A stretch of DNA of 64,000 nucleotides from Armatimonadota bacterium (GCA_013314775.1 JABUFB010000010.1:124001-188000); one strand, 5' to 3'; counted from the stretch's first letter, positions 41,817 through 52,284 are shown. Translations and numbers: made by a program. Notes: generated from the letters alone by a model not told the origin.

Positions 41817-44765
41817 TCACCGAGCCGCCTTTGCGAACTTCACCGCCCATGACTTAGCCGCTTCGTCGAACTCCACCGGCACGGCCAGCACATTGCCCTC
41901 CGCCTTCCCCTCGGCCGGCACATACCCGTCCGGCACGTACACAAATACCCGGCCGGACATGCCCTTCATGCGGTGAGCGATGCCGCTGAGGCTAAGTGCT
42001 TTCCCATCCCACACCACGTCGGTGAGATCAACCCCGCCCTGAGTGAGGTGCATGTCGGTGCTGAGAACGAAAGGCCGCTCCAGCTTCGGCGCGATTCGCA
42101 GTAGCTTGCAAGACGTGCCGGACAACGGCACGCGCAGGGCCAGTCCGAGACCTTCTTCGGCGCGAATCTCGCCCATGAGCCGCTCCTCGAAGAAGTCCCA
42201 GATCACCACGGGCTGACCGTCCGCGAGGCCGATATCCGCGAGCTCGATCGTCACCCGCGCGTCTAGTTCGTCCAGGTTGAGCAGCCCCACCACATGCCAG
42301 TCGCCCCAGTCCGTTTTCACTGGAAGGTCCCAGACCTGTGCGTATTCATCCCGCGCGAAAAGGTCGACTGGCCTGGCACAGCGCTGGTATGAGGGCAAGC
42401 ACTTGGCCAGCATCTGAAGTTTCTGTTCGGGCAGGTCGGGCAGCCGGTCTCCCAGGAACGCCGGGCCGCCACCCAATGCGCAGATCACCATACGGATGCG
42501 GTTCTCGTCTTCGTCGCCCTGGCCAATCTGCAGGTAATCGGGGTCGGACCAGTAGAACTTCCCGCTCACGTGGTACCTGCAGGCGAAGTCATTGGTCCAG
42601 CCCCGCATGTGCTCCCAGTTCCCGGCGGGATTGCCCATATCGCGATGTGTCCAGGCGGCATCGCATAGCCCGGCCACCAGGTTCAGTGGTGCGTTGCAGG
42701 CCATGTACGCCATGTCTTGCCCCATGCCCTGGCGGAGAAGGCGCGTGAACTCGCGCCAGACCGGAGCGCCCAAGGTCATGTCCGCATCGTACAGCTTCAT
42801 CCGCGGATCGATGAGATGAGCCTGGAAATCATTCTTCAGGTACGTGCAGCCGTAGGAGCGAAACTTCTCGCCCGCATCGAGGTAATAAGCTGCACCTGCA
42901 GGGCTGGTTGGGTCCACGGCAAGAGTAGCCCCATGCGGCACCCAGTACCACTTATCCCAGGACACGAAAGGCTTTCCCTCGGCGTCTTTCGCCAGCATTT
43001 CCGGGTGCTCTTGATACTCGGGCGAGAACTCGGAAACGCTGGTCACTGCAGCCCACAGACCCAGTGACAGGCCCATCTCTCGAAGCCGGTCGCTCAGCCA
43101 TGGCAGCCCATGCGGGAAGCGCTCGTTGGGCACCCAATGGCCGATGATGTCCCGGTGCTGCCAGCCGTGATCGATCTGGATATTGCTCACACCCAGCGGC
43201 GCGAAACGGTCTCGGATGATTCGGGCATTGTCCAGCACGATGTCCTCCGAGACCGTCAGGCGGTACGCATACCACGAGTTCCATCCCGAGACGCAGTGTC
43301 TGGGTGGCTTCAGATCGCCCACTGCCATGACCGTGTCCGCCCAGTGCTCAAGGGCCGCATGCCCGCCGGGATGGATGGAGAACTCGAACACCTCGGAGGC
43401 CAGCGTCTCCCCCGCATCCAGCACATACCCGCCCGGGTACGAACAGACCGCCGCGACCGCATCAGGCACTCCCCCATTGTTCACGCGAACCCGGTTGCTC
43501 ACGGTGGCGGTCTGGAAGCTGGCGAAGGACATGGACGCAGCCCAGGCTGCCTCGGGATCGGTAATCACTAAAGCTCCCGCTGCACTGTGGCTGGCGCCCG
43601 GCGTCGCGAGATCACGGGAACCCGATCCGCACAGGCTGCCGTTGTCCGTGAAAATGCGCAGCCGCGGGAGGGGCTCGGGAAGCATCAAGGCCTCGGCTCC
43701 CTCGGCGCGCAGACTCATCTCGGTTACCCGCACCTTCTGGTCGTTCTGGTTCGTGACTTCCAGCCACACCAGCGCCTGCATCTTGCCGCGCTGTGCCTGG
43801 ACATGCAGAGCTGTCGCCAGTCCGGCAGCGCCGGCTTGTCCGCGGAAACGCCGGTGATCGGACTCACCCAGCGCCGCGGCAATCGGGGGAAGGTCCTCCG
43901 GGGCCGAAAGATGGTTCAGCGCTAGATCCTGCTCACCCACGCGCACATGGGCCGAGAAGGGTCCTGCCACCAGCGAGCAACCACCGGTCGCGCCGAAGGT
44001 CACCGTCCCGTTCTCGGTGTGGACCACCGTCTGCAGCCCGGGCCCGGACACGGCGACGGAATCGCGGTCGGAAAGAGAGCCGTTCATGATCTGCTGGACC
44101 TCCAGTGCGTTCGCGGCATGATCGAGTATGACAAGTTCGTCGAGTGCCCCCACAGCCGCTCGGCTCATCCGCCCGAACCCGCATCCCACCAGGAGCGCGG
44201 GGACATTGCTGGGAAGCGGCCCGGCCTCCGTGGCCATCGCTTCGCTAACGCCGTTCACGAAGAGTTCAGCGCGGCGAGCTGATATGTCCCACGCCACCGC
44301 GCAGTGGTACCACCGGCCATTCACCAGTGGCTGCTGTGAGTAGATCGACCAGCTCTTCCCGCTATCCGGCCCCCCGAGCACGATGCGCAGTTTCCCGCTG
44401 GGATGGGAGCGCTCAAAATGCAGGGCGTTCACGTCGTTGTCGCTGAATCCGAGGAAGTTGTCGTAAGTCTTGCGGCCCCAGTCATCGGGGCGGAACCACA
44501 CCGCAACGGTCCCGGCGTCATTTGGCACGTTGCCTTCTGGCTGGAACTCCAGGTACGAGTTGCCGTCCAGAAGCAGCGCTTGACCAAATCTGCCGGGACT
44601 GAGGCGCCCGCCGATGATTCGCAGAGGCTTGGACTGCCCGACAGCCTGGTCGGCCTTGAGCCAGTGGTCGAAAGACGCGCGGAAGGTGACGCCCTGCGCG
44701 TGCGCAGGAGTTATCAGCATCAGGGCTATCAAAACAGTGAGAAACAGCCCTGCCGGGCTACCCAT
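41817..44765 (-). CDS. Secreted LamG-GH36/melibiase-like protein
   Basis: A 982-residue protein; the ATG at 44765 (GGAGG 6 nt upstream) opens into a signal peptide (FLTVLIALMLITPAHAQ). Residues 25-230 form a LamG/concanavalin-A-like domain (GTVAVWFRPDDW, RWYHCAVAWD). The later part is a GH36/GH27-type alpha-galactosidase arrangement: a beta-supersandwich, then a barrel with SNIQIDHGWQ, the nucleophile strand TYLKNDF (Asp646) and the acid/base region WSDPDYLQIGQ (Asp741/743). A C-terminal beta domain ends the protein. The expected reaction is release of alpha-linked galactose or a related sugar. The LamG domain probably anchors it to polysaccharide. Confidence 0.85.
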   Translation of the reverse strand: MGSPAGLFLTVLIALMLITPAHAQGVTFRASFDHWLKADQAVGQSKPLRIIGGRLSPGRFGQALLLDGNSYLEFQPEGNVPNDAGTVAVWFRPDDWGRKTYDNFLGFSDNDVNALHFERSHPSGKLRIVLGGPDSGKSWSIYSQQPLVNGRWYHCAVAWDISARRAELFVNGVSEAMATEAGPLPSNVPALLVGCGFGRMSRAAVGALDELVILDHAANALEVQQIMNGSLSDRDSVAVSGPGLQTVVHTENGTVTFGATGGCSLVAGPFSAHVRVGEQDLALNHLSAPEDLPPIAAALGESDHRRFRGQAGAAGLATALHVQAQRGKMQALVWLEVTNQNDQKVRVTEMSLRAEGAEALMLPEPLPRLRIFTDNGSLCGSGSRDLATPGASHSAAGALVITDPEAAWAASMSFASFQTATVSNRVRVNNGGVPDAVAAVCSYPGGYVLDAGETLASEVFEFSIHPGGHAALEHWADTVMAVGDLKPPRHCVSGWNSWYAYRLTVSEDIVLDNARIIRDRFAPLGVSNIQIDHGWQHRDIIGHWVPNERFPHGLPWLSDRLREMGLSLGLWAAVTSVSEFSPEYQEHPEMLAKDAEGKPFVSWDKWYWVPHGATLAVDPTSPAGAAYYLDAGEKFRSYGCTYLKNDFQAHLIDPRMKLYDADMTLGAPVWREFTRLLRQGMGQDMAYMACNAPLNLVAGLCDAAWTHRDMGNPAGNWEHMRGWTNDFACRYHVSGKFYWSDPDYLQIGQGDEDENRIRMVICALGGGPAFLGDRLPDLPEQKLQMLAKCLPSYQRCARPVDLFARDEYAQVWDLPVKTDWGDWHVVGLLNLDELDARVTIELADIGLADGQPVVIWDFFEERLMGEIRAEEGLGLALRVPLSGTSCKLLRIAPKLERPFVLSTDMHLTQGGVDLTDVVWDGKALSLSGIAHRMKGMSGRVFVYVPDGYVPAEGKAEGNVLAVPVEFDEAAKSWAVKFAKAAR

Positions 44766-45016
44766 CGCAAGCCTCCCCAAGGCGCCGCTGGGCACGCGGC
44801 GGTCTGGTGCGCGGTTGAAACGTTCGCCGCGGATGCCACAATAGCCTGCACGGCGCGGAGAGCCGCGGTGAACGCAGGAATACGCGGGACTGGAACGAAT
44901 AGTGCACAGAGTCGGATCCCGCGCAGGCGCCGTCTCACAGCGGTAAGCGTTACGAACCTATCCCAGGACAGATTCGGGCCAACGGATAGCGTTGGCGACA
45001 GGAGGCCTCAACGACG
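44766..45016. other. Divergent intergenic region with operator-like palindrome
   Basis: The region separates the GH36-like and GH5-like genes. GTAA-GCG-TTAC (44943-44953) is a short perfect inverted repeat centred near a CG, faintly like LacI-type operators, about 65 nt before the plus-strand start. No clear -35/-10 pair was found. Evidence for function is weak. Confidence 0.3.
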
Positions 45017-46474
45017 ATGGCCATAGCCAGAGCGAGCACCTGTGTGCAGGTCAGTCTGGTCGTCCTCGTACTCACCACGATTCTCTGCGGAGGCAGTGCC
45101 ATGGGACAGGAGCAGAACGCCGCCAACGCCGACCGAATTCGCCCGTGGTCCGAGAACCCGCGCTACTGGCAGTACAAAGGCGAACCGGTGCTCCTCATCG
45201 GGGGCTCACGCGAGGATAACTTGTTCCAGATCCCGGACCTCGAGGAGCACCTCGACCTGCTGCACAGTGTGGGCGGAAACGTGATCCGCAACACCATGAG
45301 CGACAGGGACGAGGGGAATGTATACCCCTACAAGCAGATCGAAGGCGGAAAGTACGACCTCGACCAGTGGAACGAAGAGTACTGGACGCGCTTCGCCAAC
45401 ATGCTGCGCTGGACGGGAGAGCGGGACATCATTGTGCAGATCGAGGTGTGGGACCGCTTCGACCTGACCGACTCCGGGACCGGCCGCAACTGGCAGCGTC
45501 ATCCGTACCGGCCGGCGAACAATGTCAATTACACGGGGGACGAGACCGGACTCGCGGATCGCTACCCCGATCACCCGGCTGCAGACAAACAGCCTTTCTA
45601 CCACACCGTGCCGGGCATGGCGGAGTACCAGCCCAAGTATGACACGATCCGCAAGTATCAGGAGCGGTTCGTGGCGAAGATGCTGGAGTACAGCTTGCCC
45701 TGCGGGAATGTGCTCTACTGCATGAACAACGAGACATCCACCGATGTGCGTTGGGGGCAGTACTGGATGCGGTTCATCAAGGACCGCGCGGCGGCGGCGG
45801 GTGTGGACGTGTATGTCACCGACATGTTCGACAATGGGTTCATCCCCGAGAAGTCCCCTCAGATCCGCCTGGTACTCGACCACCCGGAGCTATACGACTT
45901 CATCGACATCTCGCAGGTGAACAGCCGTAACTTCGGCGAAGACCACTGGCGGCGGCTGCGATGGGTGGTTGAGCAGGCTCAGACCCACCCGCGCCCGGTG
46001 AACCACACGAAGATATATTCGGCGGGGCAGACGAGTTTCGGCTCGGGAACTCCACAGGACGGAATCGAGCGCTTCTGGCGCAATCTTTTGGGGGGCTCGG
46101 CGTCCTCGCGCTTCCACCGGCCAACATCGGGCATCGGCCTGAACGAGCAGTCCCAGGCGTGCATTCGGTCGGCGCGGAAGGTTGAGGAGCGAGTGCGGTT
46201 CTGGGACATCACCCCGTGCATGGACCTGCTCGGCGACCGCGAGCCCAATGAAGCGTATATTGCGGGAAAGCCGGGGCAGGCCTACGTCCTGTTCATCTGC
46301 AACGGCGGCTCGGTAAGCCTGGACCTGTCTGCCGCGACTGGTCTCTTCGCCGGGCGCTGGATCAACGTCAGCACGGGCGAATGGGCAGATGAATTCACGC
46401 TGCCAGGCGGCGCGAAGCACCCCGTCAGCGCGCCCGGCAACGGTCCCTGGGTAGCGGTGCTGGTGCGCAGGTAG
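45017..46474 (+). CDS. Secreted GH5/GH140-like (DUF4038-type) barrel protein
   Basis: A 485-residue protein behind AGGAGG at 12 nt, with a signal peptide (VSLVVLVLTTILCGG, cleavage near AMGQ). The opening WSENPRYWQYKGEPVLLIGGS, read as the usual 'remaining in the barrel mouth' strand of DUF4038-type enzymes, is followed by a TIM barrel. VLYCMNNETS offers a candidate acid/base Glu239, and VYVTDMFDNGF follows on the next strand. The C-terminal 90 residues are a small beta-sandwich. A glycosidase is likely; the family and substrate are not certain. Confidence 0.72.
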   Translation: MAIARASTCVQVSLVVLVLTTILCGGSAMGQEQNAANADRIRPWSENPRYWQYKGEPVLLIGGSREDNLFQIPDLEEHLDLLHSVGGNVIRNTMSDRDEGNVYPYKQIEGGKYDLDQWNEEYWTRFANMLRWTGERDIIVQIEVWDRFDLTDSGTGRNWQRHPYRPANNVNYTGDETGLADRYPDHPAADKQPFYHTVPGMAEYQPKYDTIRKYQERFVAKMLEYSLPCGNVLYCMNNETSTDVRWGQYWMRFIKDRAAAAGVDVYVTDMFDNGFIPEKSPQIRLVLDHPELYDFIDISQVNSRNFGEDHWRRLRWVVEQAQTHPRPVNHTKIYSAGQTSFGSGTPQDGIERFWRNLLGGSASSRFHRPTSGIGLNEQSQACIRSARKVEERVRFWDITPCMDLLGDREPNEAYIAGKPGQAYVLFICNGGSVSLDLSAATGLFAGRWINVSTGEWADEFTLPGGAKHPVSAPGNGPWVAVLVRR

Positions 46475-46487
46475 AGCCTCGGCAGCA

Positions 46488-49238
46488 CTACTCGCTCGCC
46501 GTAATCCAGACGGGCTTCCAGATCCCTCCCGCGTAGCCGATGTCATGAACTTTCATGGTCAACCGGTTGCGCGCGCCGGGCTTCAGCTTACCCGTGATAT
46601 CCACCGCAACGGGCTTATCCCACAGCAGCCCGGGGTCACCGTCGCTGGCGCCCACGTACTTGCCGTTGATCCAGAGCTTGAAGGTCTCGTCCACGGCCTC
46701 GCAGTAAAGCCACACCCGAGCCTCGGGAATCTCAGGCACATCGACCTCCACCGTGTACCAGGCATCGCCGTCGTAGCCCTCGTAGCCCTGACCTTCCCAG
46801 GGGCTCAGGATCGAGATGGGCTTCCAGTTGGCGTCCGGCTTTGCGGCGAACCAGCCGTCAGTTTCTCCCACCCCGTCCGGGTCAGGGCGAAACAGCCACT
46901 GCTGCGGCATCTGCAGCACCCGCCGGCCCGACATGGCCTGAACGGGCGGGCTGTACTCGCGCCCGAGTTTCCCGTAGTAGCCCACGATCGGCTCGATGCC
47001 GCGCTTTTCCACAAGCTGCCAGATGCGTTCCTGGACTGCAGCAAGCGTCGGATACAGTTCGGGCTTCTGCAGCGCGTCGGCCTCGATCTGGTCGAGTTCC
47101 GCGAACAGCAGGGAATACCGCAGGCGGTCGATCCGCGCCAGCACGGTGTCATCCTCCCCGGCAGCGGCGGCGGCAAAGTCCAGGATCGCGTGGCCCTGGC
47201 GCAGAACCTCCGGAGTGAACTTCTCCAGATTGTTCATGCTCACATGGTCGGTGGGGGACTCGAGCACCGCCTGATCCAGCAGCCGGAAGTACCGGGCGAT
47301 CTCCGGGCCGGCCTTGCCGTAGACCCGGTTCGCGAAGTCATCGGTGAAGGCTTCGAGATCGGTGTTCACATCCCACTGCAACCGCGCCCGGTAGTTGAGC
47401 AGGAGCGGCGAGGCGTTGAAGGTGGTGTCCCACTCATCCGACAGATACCGGCAACCCGCCGCGTGGGTGGTGCGCAGGATGTCCTGCTCGAACCGCTGGT
47501 ACGCGCCGGGACTCTCGAGGTGGTGGTAGTCGAGATACCGATACAGGGCAAGCGGCGCCAGGCGGCTCCACCCCCGGAACAATTCCATTCCCCGGGCATT
47601 CACTTGGCAGTCCGGGTCCTCGATGTCGTGCTTGAAGCACTGGTCCCACCAGCAAAGCTCAATCATCACGTTCCGGCGCGGCTTCACCTTGTACGGCAGT
47701 TCATGTGTGGAACCGTACGCAAAGGTGGCTACGAACTTGTCCGGGTACTTCTCTTCAACCAGTTCGGCGATGCGGTTGATGAAAGTGAGCCAGCGGTCGG
47801 TCAGGTGCATACTGCCCTCACCGTTCTTGCTCCAGTCCTGTGGCACCGGGTCCAGCGCCTTGCATTGCTCGCACTCGCACCAGTAGCTCGGCTCATCTTC
47901 AGCATTCACGCAGTACCGGATCGCCGACGGGTGGGCGGCAAAGAAGTCGCAGATGATATCGGCGAAGATCCGGGGCAAGTCGGGATTGGAGACGCAGATC
48001 TCCGAAGGTCGTCCGCTGGAGTGTGTCGCGGTGCGCTTACCCCTGACCAGGGTGTAATACTCCGGGTGGGTCGCGAACCACTTCTCAGGCGGCAGCATGG
48101 TGTACAGCGTGTGCCCGGCCACCTCGTCCACCTGGCCGCCGCGGATAGCGCCGTGCTCCCAGGTGGTGGTGTACGAGGCCTTCAGGCGGTTCATCCGGTT
48201 GCGCGCCGCCCAGTCTACCCAGTCTGTCGTGTTCACGTGTTTCGGTGTCCAGTCCGGCGGGGTGTGGTAGACCTGGATCGTGTGCCCGCCGCGGAGGTCG
48301 AAGCTGGGCCTGTGGACGATCATGCGCGGATGCAGTGCGAGTGTCTCCACCTGCGGGATCACCTCGCCGTCCTTGCCCGGCCAGCACCACCGGCAGCCGA
48401 TCTCATGAAAGAACTCATGAACCGCGTAGTATTCCCCGCGCGGGGTATTCCCCAGGCAGACGACAGCATCCGGGCCGATGTCCAGCACGATGCCCTCCTC
48501 GCCAACCAGCGCGAGCTTTGATGCATAGTCAGACCCGGGCGGTGTTACGCCGATCCAGACAAACCGTCCGGCACCATCCTTCGGTACGGCTCCGGCTGAC
48601 GTGATTCCGGGCGCCGCGCCGGTCATCGCCTTGAGAATGCGCTGGGTCTCCAGGGCAAGATAGACGTGGTGGGGCAGCGTGGTGTCCGGGGTTACGATCC
48701 CCACGATCGGCTTACCATCTGTGGAAACGGGTTCGCCGGCCCTGGAAGGAGGAGCGGAGACGAGTTCCACGGTTACGTCATCGTAGAATGCGGCTCCGGT
48801 GCCCAGGTTCTGCAGGTAAATCCCATAGCTGCCGGTGTCGGGTGCAGTGAACTCGCCATCCACGTGCGTCCAGTCCGGACTGTCTCGCACCACGCGTTCA
48901 AGTCCCCGTCCCGCGAAGGGCAGGGCGAGTTGAGCCGTGGCATCGCCCTCAGTGCGAACCCAGGCTTCGACGCGATAGGTGGCTCCCCCGAGCAGGTACA
49001 GGTCGGTGGTATACCAGCGCCCGCAGCCCGGCTCTCCCACGCAGCGCACACCGATGCAGCGCTGGCCCGAGTGCGCGTTTCCGGCAACCTCAAACTCATA
49101 CTGACCGACGGCGACGTGGTTGTTCCACCCGGTGACGGTGGTCGCACCGCCCAGTTCCATATCGGGGTTCGCCAGGAGGTTCGCAGCGTGAACAGAGGCC
49201 GTGGCAGAGAGGATCAGGACAAGAAGCGCAACGCGCAT
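46488..49238 (-). CDS. Secreted DUF4838-domain protein with N- and C-terminal sugar-binding-like domains (second copy)
   Basis: A 916-residue protein from the ATG at 49238 (GAGGA 8 nt upstream) with a signal peptide (MRVALLVLILSATASVHA). Residues 20-165 form a CBM-like beta-sandwich (LLANPDMELGGATTVTGW, GTGAAFYDDVTVEL). The DUF4838 part follows, with CVNAEDEPSYWCECEQC, matching the Cys-rich hallmark of the protein at 26307-28523. The C-terminal 180 residues resemble a GH2-type sugar-binding domain (WYTVEVDVPEIPEARVWLYC). It is longer than the first copy because of these flanking domains. It is presumed to be a glycoside hydrolase. Confidence 0.84.
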   Translation of the reverse strand: MRVALLVLILSATASVHAANLLANPDMELGGATTVTGWNNHVAVGQYEFEVAGNAHSGQRCIGVRCVGEPGCGRWYTTDLYLLGGATYRVEAWVRTEGDATAQLALPFAGRGLERVVRDSPDWTHVDGEFTAPDTGSYGIYLQNLGTGAAFYDDVTVELVSAPPSRAGEPVSTDGKPIVGIVTPDTTLPHHVYLALETQRILKAMTGAAPGITSAGAVPKDGAGRFVWIGVTPPGSDYASKLALVGEEGIVLDIGPDAVVCLGNTPRGEYYAVHEFFHEIGCRWCWPGKDGEVIPQVETLALHPRMIVHRPSFDLRGGHTIQVYHTPPDWTPKHVNTTDWVDWAARNRMNRLKASYTTTWEHGAIRGGQVDEVAGHTLYTMLPPEKWFATHPEYYTLVRGKRTATHSSGRPSEICVSNPDLPRIFADIICDFFAAHPSAIRYCVNAEDEPSYWCECEQCKALDPVPQDWSKNGEGSMHLTDRWLTFINRIAELVEEKYPDKFVATFAYGSTHELPYKVKPRRNVMIELCWWDQCFKHDIEDPDCQVNARGMELFRGWSRLAPLALYRYLDYHHLESPGAYQRFEQDILRTTHAAGCRYLSDEWDTTFNASPLLLNYRARLQWDVNTDLEAFTDDFANRVYGKAGPEIARYFRLLDQAVLESPTDHVSMNNLEKFTPEVLRQGHAILDFAAAAAGEDDTVLARIDRLRYSLLFAELDQIEADALQKPELYPTLAAVQERIWQLVEKRGIEPIVGYYGKLGREYSPPVQAMSGRRVLQMPQQWLFRPDPDGVGETDGWFAAKPDANWKPISILSPWEGQGYEGYDGDAWYTVEVDVPEIPEARVWLYCEAVDETFKLWINGKYVGASDGDPGLLWDKPVAVDITGKLKPGARNRLTMKVHDIGYAGGIWKPVWITASE

Positions 49239-49423
49239 GGAGATTCCTCGCAGATGTGCATGATTCGCTCCGGATGCTTGTAGTTTGGCCGCGCGCAGAG
49301 CAGATCCCTTCAGCCTCCCCATACCCGGGCAGGTCGCGATTGCCTCTCAAGGGAAATATCTCTGGAGGTATGGCAACAATCGGCATCGGCTGGCCGTATG
49401 TGTCGCTGTCCAGGAGGCCCAAC

Positions 49424-52237
49424 ATGGTTCAGAGGAGACGGTCCGTGCTTGACTCGGCAATCTGCCTGGCAGCAGTGGCGCTCATCACCGGCCAGGCGCC
49501 AGCCCAGAATGCTCAAAACGGGAGAACCATTGTGTTCGCGAATGACTGCCTGCGATATGTCGTCGGCGAAGACGGGAAAAACCGGGAATTCCTCGATCTC
49601 GCGTCCGGGGAGAATTACCTGCGCGGGGCGCCTGAATCATTCATCGCGCGGGCGAAGGTGGCGGGCAAGTGGCATGACGCGGCGAGTGTGGCTTCCCGGG
49701 GTGAAGCGGTCCGCGTCGGTTTCTCCGGCACCACTGCAACTGCGACTCTCAAGGTGGCGGTACATGACCGGCATCTCGTGTTCGAAGTGACTGACGTTTC
49801 CGGGGACGTCGAGGAACTCCAGCTATTGAACCTGCAGCTTACCCTTCAGGGCAGGCTGGAAGAGCCCTTCGCAGCCTGCGCGCTGGCGCTGAATCTGAAG
49901 ACCAACGTGCGCGAGATCCCAGGGCCGAACAGCCGACTTGCCGCAAGCTGCGTGAGCAAGTTCGGGCTGGTTGGAGCGGCAGTGGCCGTCATCGCCTGCC
50001 CCACGGATCAGATGCGCGACGCGCTCAAGGAAGCCATCACCGCCGCGCCGGAGATGCCGAAATCACCGCTGGGCGGGCCGTGGGCCATGGACGCGCCGAT
50101 CAACCGCGCTTCATACCTGTTCGCGGCACCGTCTGAGCAGAACGTGGATGAAATCATCCGCACCGTGAAAAGCATCGGGTTCAACCAGGTTCAGATTCAC
50201 GGAGGGCGGGGAACGTACCGATTCGGCGACTGCCTGCCCAACCCCCAGCTGTACCCGAACGGGGTCGCCAGCGTGAAAGCGGTCATTGACCGGCTCCACG
50301 AGGCCAACATCTACGTGGGCATGCACCCATACGCGTTCTTCATCGACAAGGCCACCCCGTGGGTGACGCCAGTGCCCAATCCAGGGCTCGCATCGGACGC
50401 AACATTCACCCTGACCGCTGACCTGCCGGCCGACGCCAGCTCCGTGCCCGTGGCCGAGAGTACCGAGGCCATGCACACTATCACCGGGTTTTTCGTCCGC
50501 AACAGCGTGACGCTGCGCATCGGTGAAGAGCTGATTACTTACGGTGGCGTTTCGAAGGAGCCACCATACGCATTCACTCAATGCACCCGCGGCGCACTGG
50601 GCACGAGAGCTTCGGCACACTCGGCCGGGGAGAAAGTCCACCACCTGAAAGAGTGCTTCGGGCTGTTCGTGCCTGACCCCGACTCCGACCTGTTCCTCGA
50701 AGTCGTGCAGGCGAACGCCGACTTCTTCAATGCCTGTGGGTTCGACACCATTTACCAGGACGCGCTGGACGGTGAGGACACGCTGGGCGGGAGTGCTGAG
50801 GCCTGGCACTATGGCTCGAAATACGTCTGGGAACTCTGGAAGCGCCTGGATCACCCGGCCGCAATGGAATACAGCACCTTCCACCACCACCTGTGGCCGC
50901 TACGGTCGCGCATCGGGGCGTGGGACCACCCGACTCGCTCCCACAAGCAGTTCATCGATCAGCATGTGGCGGGCAACCGGAACAACGACCGGATGTTCCT
51001 GCCCAGCCAACTCGGCTGGTGGGCTTTCAAGAACTGGCAGCCACCCCAGGGCGAACCCACCTTCCCGGACGACATCGAATACTGGTGCGCGAAGGCACTC
51101 GGCACCGGGTCCGGACTGTCGCTCATGGGATACAACCCCGCGCTGCCCGGGCACCAGCGCCTCGCGGAAATCGTGAAGCGCTATGAGGAACTGCGACACG
51201 CCGGGTACTTCCCTGAATCAGTGAAGGCGCGGCTGCGCGAACCGGGAGTGGACTTCAGCCTCGAGAAGGCCCCCGACGGCCAGTGGCAATTCCGCCCGGC
51301 GAAGGTCCAGAAGCACACGGTTCAGGGCCCCGACGGCTGGAGCGACAAGTGGACGGTCCAGAATCCCTACAGAGAACAGGCGCCCTCCCTGCGGATCGAA
51401 GCGATGATGGCCGCCGCTCCTCACGACAGCCCGGAGGGCATCAACCTGGCCGAGTTCACCTCCCCCGATGAATTCGGCTCGCGCAACTCCGCGCCCGCGG
51501 TGAAGGCGGATCTGGAATGCGTCGTGGACGGAGACGTCGCCTACGGCCGCCTGACTGCTACAAACTCCGGTAAGGAGCGCCGCGGAACCTGGGCGAGCTT
51601 CAGGAAGACCTTTGATCCGCCGCTGGACCTCGGTAACCGGCAGACGATGGGTGTCTGGGTCCTGGGCGACGGCAAGGGCGAGGTGCTCAACTTCCAGGTC
51701 GAGAGCCCTTCTCACATCAGCCACGGCAAGGGCGAGCACTATGTGACCGTGGACTTCGAGGGTTGGCGCTACATCGAACTTGTCGAGCATGATTCCGACC
51801 GCTATGCCGACTATGCGTGGCCTTACCCCGGCGGGTACTCAATCTATCGCGAACACGTGAACTACAGCGTGGTCTCGGCGCTCACTATCTGGTGCAACAA
51901 TCTGCCGCCGGAAGACTCCATCCTCGTGGACCTGCGGCCCGTACGCGCACTGCCGTTGGTGACCACGCGCGTCATCAACCCGGCCCTGAACATCAATGGG
52001 CAGACCGTCACCTTCCCGGTGGAAATCGCCAGCGGCCAATACCTTGAGGTGGACGCATCGGGCAAAGGCACGCTGTTCGGGCCGGCCGGCGAGCCGCTGG
52101 GTGAGGTGAACGCGTCCATCGCCATGCCGCTACTGCTCACCGGCAGCAACGCGCTGGCATTCAGCTCTGCTGGGCCCGCACTGCCCGCTCCACGTGCGCG
52201 GGTGACCATTTTCGCGCGCGGGGAGGCGTTCCGCTAG
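49424..52237 (+). CDS. Large secreted barrel protein of unrecognised family
   Basis: A 937-residue protein. AGGAGG 6 nt before the ATG at 49424 fixes the start; the longer upstream frame overlaps the divergent DUF4838 gene. A signal peptide ends near ITGQAPAQ. Residues 30-260 are beta-rich. From about 285 a TIM-barrel-like order appears (IIRTVKSIGFNQVQIHG, VKAVIDRLHEANIYVGMHPY, ADFFNACGFDTIYQDALDGE, FHHHLWPLRSRIGAW), interrupted near 370-460 by a small beta insert. The Asp and Glu of YQDALDGED are candidate catalytic residues. The last 250 residues look like carbohydrate-binding beta-sandwiches. It is probably a glycosidase; I do not recognise the family. Confidence 0.7.
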   Translation: MVQRRRSVLDSAICLAAVALITGQAPAQNAQNGRTIVFANDCLRYVVGEDGKNREFLDLASGENYLRGAPESFIARAKVAGKWHDAASVASRGEAVRVGFSGTTATATLKVAVHDRHLVFEVTDVSGDVEELQLLNLQLTLQGRLEEPFAACALALNLKTNVREIPGPNSRLAASCVSKFGLVGAAVAVIACPTDQMRDALKEAITAAPEMPKSPLGGPWAMDAPINRASYLFAAPSEQNVDEIIRTVKSIGFNQVQIHGGRGTYRFGDCLPNPQLYPNGVASVKAVIDRLHEANIYVGMHPYAFFIDKATPWVTPVPNPGLASDATFTLTADLPADASSVPVAESTEAMHTITGFFVRNSVTLRIGEELITYGGVSKEPPYAFTQCTRGALGTRASAHSAGEKVHHLKECFGLFVPDPDSDLFLEVVQANADFFNACGFDTIYQDALDGEDTLGGSAEAWHYGSKYVWELWKRLDHPAAMEYSTFHHHLWPLRSRIGAWDHPTRSHKQFIDQHVAGNRNNDRMFLPSQLGWWAFKNWQPPQGEPTFPDDIEYWCAKALGTGSGLSLMGYNPALPGHQRLAEIVKRYEELRHAGYFPESVKARLREPGVDFSLEKAPDGQWQFRPAKVQKHTVQGPDGWSDKWTVQNPYREQAPSLRIEAMMAAAPHDSPEGINLAEFTSPDEFGSRNSAPAVKADLECVVDGDVAYGRLTATNSGKERRGTWASFRKTFDPPLDLGNRQTMGVWVLGDGKGEVLNFQVESPSHISHGKGEHYVTVDFEGWRYIELVEHDSDRYADYAWPYPGGYSIYREHVNYSVVSALTIWCNNLPPEDSILVDLRPVRALPLVTTRVINPALNINGQTVTFPVEIASGQYLEVDASGKGTLFGPAGEPLGEVNASIAMPLLLTGSNALAFSSAGPALPAPRARVTIFARGEAFR

Positions 52238-52284
52238 TACGCGGACCGGCCCTGGACAAAGGCATTTCGCGAGGTGATCTCTGC

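Noticed and set aside
44943-44953. LacI/CcpA-type operator
   Set aside because: The inverted repeat has only 4-nt arms and mismatches the cre-type consensus at several positions. No LacI-family regulator is encoded nearby.
46545-48521. 658-residue plus-strand open frame opposite the second DUF4838 gene
   Set aside because: The composition is that of a shadow frame (Val/His/Arg/Gly-rich, no fold signature). The DUF4838 hallmark is on the minus strand.
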